Assembly: GCA_031283825.1 (NCBI GenBank)
Contig: JAITAZ010000130.1
Location: 1 to 11,259 of the forward strand
Length of the DNA stretch: 11,259 nucleotides
Direction: 5' to 3'
DNA from: Planctomycetaceae bacterium
GTDB taxonomy: Bacteria; Planctomycetota; Planctomycetia; Pirellulales; Thermoguttaceae
The first letter of the stretch is position 1, and every line of letters starts with the position of its first letter. The notes under the pieces were generated by a model that searched no databases, was not told the DNA's origin, and saw only the letters and a program-made list of their open reading frames with translations. The translations under genes and the position numbers were made by a program. Positions 6,679-11,259 of the stretch are shown one piece after another.

Positions 6679-6819
6679 AATCATTTATTACCGTTCAAAG
6701 TATAGTTACAAAAATTTTCTCTAATTTTTGAAAATCGGTAAACTCAATTTTCAAACGGCGTTTTAATAGAAAAATTAAACGCAGACAATTTATCAAAACC
6801 CTAACAATTAAAAATTAAA
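6679..6819. other. Short leader of the VOC gene with hairpin
   Basis: It contains ACCGTTCAAAG (6690-6700), a partial match to the element-A end, and a 9-bp inverted repeat, TTTGAAAAT (6727-6735) with ATTTTCAAA (6747-6755). No Shine-Dalgarno site precedes 6820, and an in-frame TAA at 6802-6804 limits the start. Confidence 0.4.
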
Positions 6820-7131
6820 ATGAAATATTTACACTTCGGCGTTCCTACGACGCAAGAAAAAAATTGGTCTGGTTATATTAGCGAGTTGGGAGTTCACGTA
6901 ACGGATCCTTCCGCCGATCCGTATGGTATTGAATGGTTGAAATTCGATCCCAATAGTCCCATGCACGAACTAATCAAAACTAAATCTCATGCGGCTTTCG
7001 CTGTCGAAGACCTAGACGCCGCATTAGAAGGTAAATTAATCTTGCTAAAACCATTTTCGCCGATGCCAAATTTTCGAATCGCATTCATCAACAACGACGG
7101 CGCAATTATAGAATTATCAGAGTCAAAATAA
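6820..7131 (+). CDS. Glyoxalase/VOC superfamily protein
   Basis: This 103-residue cytoplasmic protein has the paired beta-alpha-beta-beta-beta layout of the vicinal oxygen chelate fold. The first module begins MKYLHFGVPT and reaches GIEWLKF (36-42); the second begins KSHAAFAVEDLDAAL (55-69) and ends RIAFINNDGAIIEL (86-99). His5, His57 and Glu98 fall where family metal ligands usually sit, with Glu38 a possible fourth. It is shorter than typical members (about 120-140 residues). The family includes lyases, isomerases, dioxygenases and antibiotic-binding proteins, so no reaction can be assigned. The start is fixed by an upstream in-frame TAA; the gene lies alone between repeats. Confidence 0.85.
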   Translation: MKYLHFGVPTTQEKNWSGYISELGVHVTDPSADPYGIEWLKFDPNSPMHELIKTKSHAAFAVEDLDAALEGKLILLKPFSPMPNFRIAFINNDGAIIELSESK

Positions 7132-7305
7132 TATAACTAACTCATGTTACGCACTTGTTGCCCCAGATCAGGTAGGCGACCGTAGGTAACGTTAACGATG
7201 ATAAATTAGATTAACGCCGAGATTGTCTGAACTATGATTTTTATGATTAGAAATAAATTAATATATCAGTAGAATTTTCCGAAACGCATTTTAACTGTTT
7301 CCGCG
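7132..7305. other. Gene-free region after the VOC gene with repeat scrap
   Basis: Bases 7144-7200 (CATGTTACGCACTTG through GCGACCGTAGG) are more GC-rich than the surroundings and unexplained. At 7221-7250, GATTGTCTGAACTATGATTT and the following TTATGATTAG resemble a short intergenic repeat that I recall from many unrelated bacterial genomes (pattern GTCTGAA-C-ATGATTT-TATGATT). No gene is seen. Confidence 0.4.
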
Positions 7306-7492
7306 AACCTCATTTAAAACCTAATTTTTCTTACTATTGTTTAAAAAACCTCAGTAGCAATGAATCCCCAAAAAACCAACCTCATTACCTCATTATTCGT
7401 TTACGTTTTTAATGAGGTAATGAGGTTGGTGTGGGGAGCGTCTTTGGCTACTGAGGTTGTTTTTGTAAGAAAATTAGGTTGAAAATGAGGTT
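7306..7492. repeat. Nested palindromic element C (187 bp)
   Basis: The core is a perfect 20-bp inverted repeat (7376-7395 and 7410-7429) around a 14-base loop; each arm holds two CCTCATTA units. Outside it GCTACTGAGG (7447-7456) mirrors 7349-7358, and an outer pair (7318-7334 with 7465-7480: AACCTAATTTTTCTTAC) continues the mirror. The outermost AACCTCATTT (7306-7315) matches AAAATGAGGTT (7482-7492). The whole is one stepped palindrome built from CCTCATT-type units. It encodes nothing and is unrelated in sequence to A and B, but has the same architecture. Confidence 0.85.
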
Positions 7493-7903
7493 GGTTGTCA
7501 AATATTCATACGTGTTAAAAATATTCCACTGATATATTACAATTTTATAAATATTAAAATCGCCATTTGCATTTTCCGCGATTATCCATATTCACCAAAA
7601 AATCCGCGATTATTCGTGTTTAAAACTCTCTCTGAAATAATTCTGAAATTAGGGGGGGGTTTTATTTTAGTTGGTTTGGATTATCTTTTTAAACGGGTTG
7701 CACGTTATTTTTTGTTTGTCTTGTTTGGACTATTCCTATTCGCTATCGGGCGAAAAAGTTTCTAAACTCTCGACTCTGCAAATTCTAAAATGTAACCAAC
7801 TGTTGAGTCGTAGCGAAGATTATAATCGACGCTACATTTACATTTCACATTTCACATTTACCTTTAACATCACAAATCAAAGTTCGCTTTGAACAAAAAA
7901 CTA
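7493..7903. other. Gene-free leader of the acetate-CoA ligase gene
   Basis: It holds two direct repeats, TCCGCGATTATCCATATT (7575-7592) and TCCGCGATTATTCGTGTT (7603-7620), matching at 15 of 18 bases. It also has a run of eight G (7652-7659) and a TTTCACA/TTTACA-rich microsatellite (about 7836-7863). A 73-codon frame through 7671-7892 reads these repeats and is not protein-like. No clear promoter is seen. Confidence 0.4.
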
Positions 7904-10042
7904 ATGTCAACAATTTCACAATTAGACGCTATTTTTAAACCCAAATCAGTCGCGATTGTCGGAGCTTCAACCAAAACCGGCACCGCAGGCAACGACGTCG
8001 TATTAAATCTCGTCAAAGATAAATTCACCGGCAAAATTTATCCGGTGAACCCAAAAGCAGACGAAATTCACGGCGCAAAAGTTTACAAAACTATCGGCGA
8101 TATCCCAGACGAAATCGATCTCGCCGTACTACTCGTTCCGGCAAAAGTCGTAAACTCTGTCGTAACAGAATGCAAAAATAAAGGAGTTAAAGGACTCGTT
8201 ATTATCTCCGCAGGATTCAAAGAAATCGGAGGAGAAGGAGTCGAAAGAGAAAAACAATTAATAGAACTCGTACACGAAGCAAATATTCCGCTAATTGGAC
8301 CTAACTGTCTCGGCGTAATTAACTCCAATCCGGCATACAATCTTAACGCCACTTTCGCGCCGATTATGTCTTTGCACGGCAGCTTGGGGTTTATCTCCCA
8401 AAGCGGCGCGCTTTGCACCTCCGTTCTCGACTACGCCCGCGCTCGACAAATCGGTTTCAGCAAATTTATCAGCTTCGGAAATAAAGCCGACCTCAAAGAA
8501 ACAGACCTACTCGAATACATGGGAAATGACCCCGAAACAAATGTCATTGCAATGTATATCGAAGATATCGGCAACGCTCAACGCTTTATCGATATTGCGT
8601 CGAAAATTTTCTGGGAGAAAGGCAAACCGATTCTTTGTCTTAAATCAGGCAGGTCGGCGGAAGGCGCGAAAGCGGCAAGTTCGCACACCGGCTCGCTCGC
8701 CGGCTCAGACGCTGTTTACGAAGCAATCCTAAAACAAAGCGGAGTCCAAAGAGTTGACACAATCTCCGACCTGTTCGACTACGCCGCATTGTACACCTCG
8801 CAACCTCTGCCAAAAGGAAAAAATCTAGCAATCGTAACCAACGCCGGAGGCCCCGGAATAATGACAACCGACGCCGCAATTAACGCCGGTTTGAAATTAG
8901 CCGAATTGTCAAAACAAACTCACGACGCCCTCGTGCCGGTGTTGCCCGAAGCGGCGTCGCTGCACAATCCGGTTGACGTACTCGGCGACGCACACAGCGA
9001 CCGCTACAAAGCCGCTCTCGAAACTGTACTCAACGACCCCAATGTCGATATGGGAGTCGTCGTTTTGACTCCGCAATCAATGACCGATTCCGATAAATGC
9101 GGCGAAATTCTACCCGAAGTAATAAAACGAATCGGCAAACCTACAGTCGGCGCATTTCTCGGTGAAGAACTCGTGTCTGCCGGCGCAACTGCGTTGGTAA
9201 ATCAAGGCGTGCCGAATTATTCGTTTCCAGAAAATGCAGTCAAAGCGTTAGGCGCGGCGGCAAGATTGGTAGAAATGAAATCAATCAGTCAAAGCGAAAG
9301 GCAGTTCGTCCAATTCAAAGATATAGACGTGAAAAAAGCAGATTCAATTATCGCTAAATTTTTAGGAAACACTAAAGAAAAATATCTGACTCAAGCAGAT
9401 TGCAGAGCATTATTCGAATGTTACAAGTTACCGTTATTGAAAAGCGGAATTGCAAAATCGGCGGAAGAAGCGGCTACAATCGTTTCGGGTATTGGGTCGA
9501 AGGTTGTGATGAAAGTGATGTCGGCGGACGTGATTCACAAATTCGACGCGGGCGGAGTGTTGCTGAATATCGAAGGCGCTGACGGAGCGAAAGCTGGTTA
9601 CGAAAAGATTCACGCTAATATCGCCAAAAATGTCCCGAATGCAAAAATCGACGCAATTCTAATTGAAGAAATGGCAAAAGAAGGCGAAGAATTAATCGTC
9701 GGTTGCAATAGAGATTCGTTAGGACCGTTAATGATGTTTGGTCTTGGCGGAACTTTGGTTGAGTTGCTAAAAGACGTTTCGTTTAGATTCGCGCCGATGT
9801 GGAAAATTACGGCTGAACAAATGGTACGCGAAATCAAAGCGTTCAAAGTTTTAGACGGCTACAGAGGAAAACCCAAACGCGACATTAACGCAATTATCGA
9901 CGTAATTTTGCGATTATCGGCGATGGTTGTGAATCATCCGGAGATTGCTGAGTGCGACATAAATCCGTTAATAGTCCACGCCGAAGGCAAAGGCGCATCC
10001 GTCGCCGATAGCAGAGTATTGCTAAAAGCCGTAAATAAATAA
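7904..10042 (+). CDS. Acetate-CoA ligase (ADP-forming), fused alpha-beta form
   Basis: The 712-residue cytoplasmic enzyme interconverts acetyl-CoA, ADP and phosphate with acetate, CoA and ATP, a substrate-level phosphorylation step of fermentation. Order of domains: CoA-binding Rossmann domain (about 10-135, with SVAIVGAS and IGPNCLGVIN), succinyl-CoA-ligase-like region with phosphohistidine loop SHTGSLAGSDAV (His261), a second ligase domain (about 300-455), and a C-terminal ATP-grasp domain (about 490-705) with KVMSADVIHKFDAGGV (His545), FGLGGTLVELL and ECDINPL. Both histidines used for phosphate relay in this family are present, and there is no GNAT domain, which argues against a protein acetyltransferase of the Pat type. 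I prefer the ATG at 7904; the frame could start five codons earlier at TTG 7889. The acyl substrate could be another short acid. CTC leucine codons vanish in the last 40% of the gene. Confidence 0.95.
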   Translation: MSTISQLDAIFKPKSVAIVGASTKTGTAGNDVVLNLVKDKFTGKIYPVNPKADEIHGAKVYKTIGDIPDEIDLAVLLVPAKVVNSVVTECKNKGVKGLVIISAGFKEIGGEGVEREKQLIELVHEANIPLIGPNCLGVINSNPAYNLNATFAPIMSLHGSLGFISQSGALCTSVLDYARARQIGFSKFISFGNKADLKETDLLEYMGNDPETNVIAMYIEDIGNAQRFIDIASKIFWEKGKPILCLKSGRSAEGAKAASSHTGSLAGSDAVYEAILKQSGVQRVDTISDLFDYAALYTSQPLPKGKNLAIVTNAGGPGIMTTDAAINAGLKLAELSKQTHDALVPVLPEAASLHNPVDVLGDAHSDRYKAALETVLNDPNVDMGVVVLTPQSMTDSDKCGEILPEVIKRIGKPTVGAFLGEELVSAGATALVNQGVPNYSFPENAVKALGAAARLVEMKSISQSERQFVQFKDIDVKKADSIIAKFLGNTKEKYLTQADCRALFECYKLPLLKSGIAKSAEEAATIVSGIGSKVVMKVMSADVIHKFDAGGVLLNIEGADGAKAGYEKIHANIAKNVPNAKIDAILIEEMAKEGEELIVGCNRDSLGPLMMFGLGGTLVELLKDVSFRFAPMWKITAEQMVREIKAFKVLDGYRGKPKRDINAIIDVILRLSAMVVNHPEIAECDINPLIVHAEGKGASVADSRVLLKAVNK

Positions 10043-10070
10043 TCAGAAAAAAAACAATAGGGAATTTCGT

Positions 10071-10225
10071 GATATTTCAGCGGAATATTTATAACGATTT
10101 ATTTCTGCGATATTCTGCGTTTAAATTTGATAAAAATTTTTAACGCAGAATACGTAGAAAAATCGCATAAAAATTAGGAAAGCATAATTCGAGGAATTAT
10201 CGTTACAAAAAATTCCGCTGATATT
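10071..10225. repeat. Nested palindromic element D, downstream of the ligase gene
   Basis: The outer arms GATATTTCAGCGGAAT (from 10071) and ATTCCGCTGATATT (to 10225), extended by ATAACGAT and ATCGTTAC, enclose an inner pair, TTTCTGCGATATTCTGCGTT (10102-10121) with AACGCAGAATACGTAGAAA (10142-10160). The inner arm holds two TTCTGCG units 10 bp apart. It starts 28 bases after the ligase stop and fills almost the whole gap to the next gene. A transcription-ending role is possible but unproven. Confidence 0.75.
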
Positions 10226-10260
10226 TTACCAATATTACAGTATTTTTAATTTCAACTACG

Positions 10261-10689
10261 ATGGCATTTGAATCTGGTCAATTGAACTTGGACGTTGGCG
10301 AGTCTGTTATTTCTGACGCAGACAATTTATCTTCGACGATGGTATTACGCAAGCAGGATCGAGTTGTGATTGCATTTTTTCTGACTATGTTATTTTTGTT
10401 TTTTCTGATTATTCATTTTGGGGCGAGTCGAAACGCCGACGACGACATTGTTCTCAGTTATGAATTTTATATTAACCCGAATAACGCAACAAAAGCAGAG
10501 ATTCAAACGTTGCCCGGCATTGGCGTAGTTTTATCTCGAAATATTGTTAATTACAGAAAAGACTCCGTAAACCAATTTGATAATGCCGACGATTTACTCA
10601 ATGTTAATCAAATCGGCAAAAAGAAGGTTTCTACGATTAGATCGTTTATCAAAATCGACGCCGCTACTAATCCAGATTCCGAAAAATAA
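10261..10689 (+). CDS. Membrane-anchored ComEA-like helix-hairpin-helix protein
   Basis: The 142-residue protein has one transmembrane segment (about 35-54, very Phe/Leu-rich) after a roughly 33-residue acidic N-terminus, then a soluble domain with two helix-hairpin-helix motifs. INPNNATKAEIQTLPGIG (71-88) is followed by a second at about 110-126 with NVNQIGKKKV. This NPN-A...LPGIG pattern is the hallmark of ComEA-type DNA-binding modules used in DNA uptake or at the envelope. With Lys/Arg near residues 30-34 and none just after the segment, the HhH domain is probably outside the cytoplasm. No other competence gene is nearby, so a transformation role is inference. The ATG lacks a Shine-Dalgarno site. 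Confidence 0.85.
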   Translation: MAFESGQLNLDVGESVISDADNLSSTMVLRKQDRVVIAFFLTMLFLFFLIIHFGASRNADDDIVLSYEFYINPNNATKAEIQTLPGIGVVLSRNIVNYRKDSVNQFDNADDLLNVNQIGKKKVSTIRSFIKIDAATNPDSEK

Positions 10690-11065
10690 GTTTTTAGAAG
10701 TAATCTTTTGAGTCTCTAATCGACGATTTAAGAGCGTTTGTTCTTAATATCTGTTAAAAATCTTTGCCGAGTCGTATTGACTTCAATGTTTTTGTCGATA
10801 TACTTCTGCGTCTTTATGTAAATTGTATTTTATCCGGTCTGTCTTGTGAATTTCGGCGATGTAAATAAAAAGGCAGACGCGATACGTTTATTTTTTTTCG
10901 TTTGTCAATTGTTTTTAATTATGGTGAAAATTGGTTTTGACATAATGTTGAAATCTCGTTTTTTGAAAAATTTTTTCATCTTAATAATATTAACAATTGC
11001 CGACTATTATTGCCGCAATTGCAATTCAATTGTGCAATGATTTAACCTAATCAACAACTAAAACA
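10690..11065. other. Region between the ComEA-like gene and the sugar dehydrogenase gene
   Basis: It contains a good candidate promoter (10777-10804) and a 64-codon open frame starting at GTG 10846 and ending at 11040. That frame is Phe/Ile-rich, lacks a ribosome binding site and resembles nothing I know, so I do not call it a gene. No strong hairpin terminator is visible after 10689. Confidence 0.4.
10777..10804 (+). promoter_or_regulatory. Candidate sigma-70-type promoter for the nucleotide-sugar dehydrogenase gene
   Basis: TTGACT (10777-10782) and TATACT (10799-10804) each match five of six consensus bases and are separated by 16 bp. This is the best promoter-like pair I found. Transcription would start near 10811, giving a leader of about 255 bases before the ATG at 11066. 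Confidence 0.45.
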
Positions 11066-11259
11066 ATGAATCAAGTTTCTACATCTACATTGTCGTCGTC
11101 GGTATTATCGTCGTTACCTCTTTTTGAGTTAATTCGCAGCAAGTCGGCGAAGGTTGGAATTATTGGTCTTGGATATGTCGGACTTCCGCTAGTTCGAGCT
11201 TTTATCAATGCCGGATTTAAAACGCTAGGTTTCGACGTCGATCAAAAGAAAATCGATCT
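11066..11259 (+). CDS. Nucleotide-sugar dehydrogenase (UDP-glucose/GDP-mannose dehydrogenase family), N-terminus only
   Basis: Sixty-four complete codons are visible before the window ends. After a serine-rich leader (MNQVSTSTLSSSVLSSLP) the NAD-binding Rossmann motif appears as KVGIIGLGYVGLPLVRAF, with the GxGxxG loop at GLGYVG and the acidic residue that would end the second strand in GFDVD. Enzymes of this family oxidise the C6 hydroxyl of a UDP- or GDP-sugar to a carboxylate for surface polysaccharide synthesis. The VGLPL form with the preceding leader fits UDP-N-acetyl-hexosamine dehydrogenases somewhat better than UDP-glucose dehydrogenase, but the substrate cannot be decided from this fragment. 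A promoter lies about 260 bases upstream. Confidence 0.88.
   Translation, partial: MNQVSTSTLSSSVLSSLPLFELIRSKSAKVGIIGLGYVGLPLVRAFINAGFKTLGFDVDQKKID

Noticed and set aside
7671..7892. 73-codon plus-strand frame ahead of the ligase gene
   Set aside because: It starts at TTG without a ribosome binding site, reads through a CATTTCACATTT microsatellite and overlaps the alternative ligase start; the composition is not protein-like.
10846..11040. 64-codon hydrophobic frame before the sugar dehydrogenase gene
   Set aside because: GTG start without a ribosome binding site, Phe/Ile-rich simply because the DNA is T-rich, and no recognisable family. It may still be a small membrane peptide, but the sequence alone does not support it.

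Overview
The window looks like a low-GC (roughly one-third G+C by eye), gene-sparse chromosomal segment of a planctomycete-type bacterium, possibly an anaerobic or host-associated lineage. The reasons are a tyrosine recombinase of the type common in Planctomycetota (C-x-GN-S...HY active-site region), a membrane-anchored ComEA-like helix-hairpin-helix protein, near absence of Shine-Dalgarno sequences, and an ADP-forming acetyl-CoA synthetase typical of fermentative energy conservation. This assignment is inference; no marker gene fixes it. About two thirds of the window is coding, and all protein genes are on the + strand.

Layout: (1) 3-1061 is the 3' part of a tyrosine recombinase gene that enters from outside the window. 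Its last codons and stop lie inside the 3' end of a minus-strand tRNA-Ser(GCU) gene (1043-1129), the classic geometry of an integrative element sitting in a tRNA. (2) 1130-2362 is a 1.2 kb gene-free stretch holding a 305-bp palindromic MITE-like element (A1, 1361-1665) with 13-bp inverted ends and a perfect 8-bp flanking duplication, plus a shorter relative (B1, 1811-1934). (3) 2363-5038 is topA, DNA topoisomerase I. (4) A second 305-bp element (A2, 5040-5344) starts one base after the topA stop and lies in the opposite orientation, so topA is bracketed by inverted copies. (5) 5783-6511 is an exported (Tat-type) cupin protein resembling sugar isomerases, followed by element B2. (6) 6820-7131 is a small glyoxalase-fold (VOC) protein. 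(7) 7132-7903 is gene-free, with a nested palindrome (element C) and other repeat scraps. (8) 7904-10042 is a fused ADP-forming acetate-CoA ligase, followed by another nested palindrome (element D). (9) 10261-10689 is the ComEA-like protein. (10) 11066 to the edge is the start of a nucleotide-sugar dehydrogenase gene preceded by a plausible promoter.

The genes do not form an obvious pathway or operon: gaps are 200-1300 bp, and each gene looks like its own transcription unit. The most distinctive feature is the intergenic DNA. Most large gaps carry long imperfect palindromes, several of them built from short units (9-bp steps of GGGGAC-NNN in families A and B, CCTCATTA-type units in C, TTCTGCG units in D) arranged as unit array, spacer, reverse-complement array. 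No transposase accompanies them here. The best candidates for something little described are this repeat family, with its target-site duplication and its inverted placement around topA, and the integrase gene that borrows its stop codon from a tRNA.
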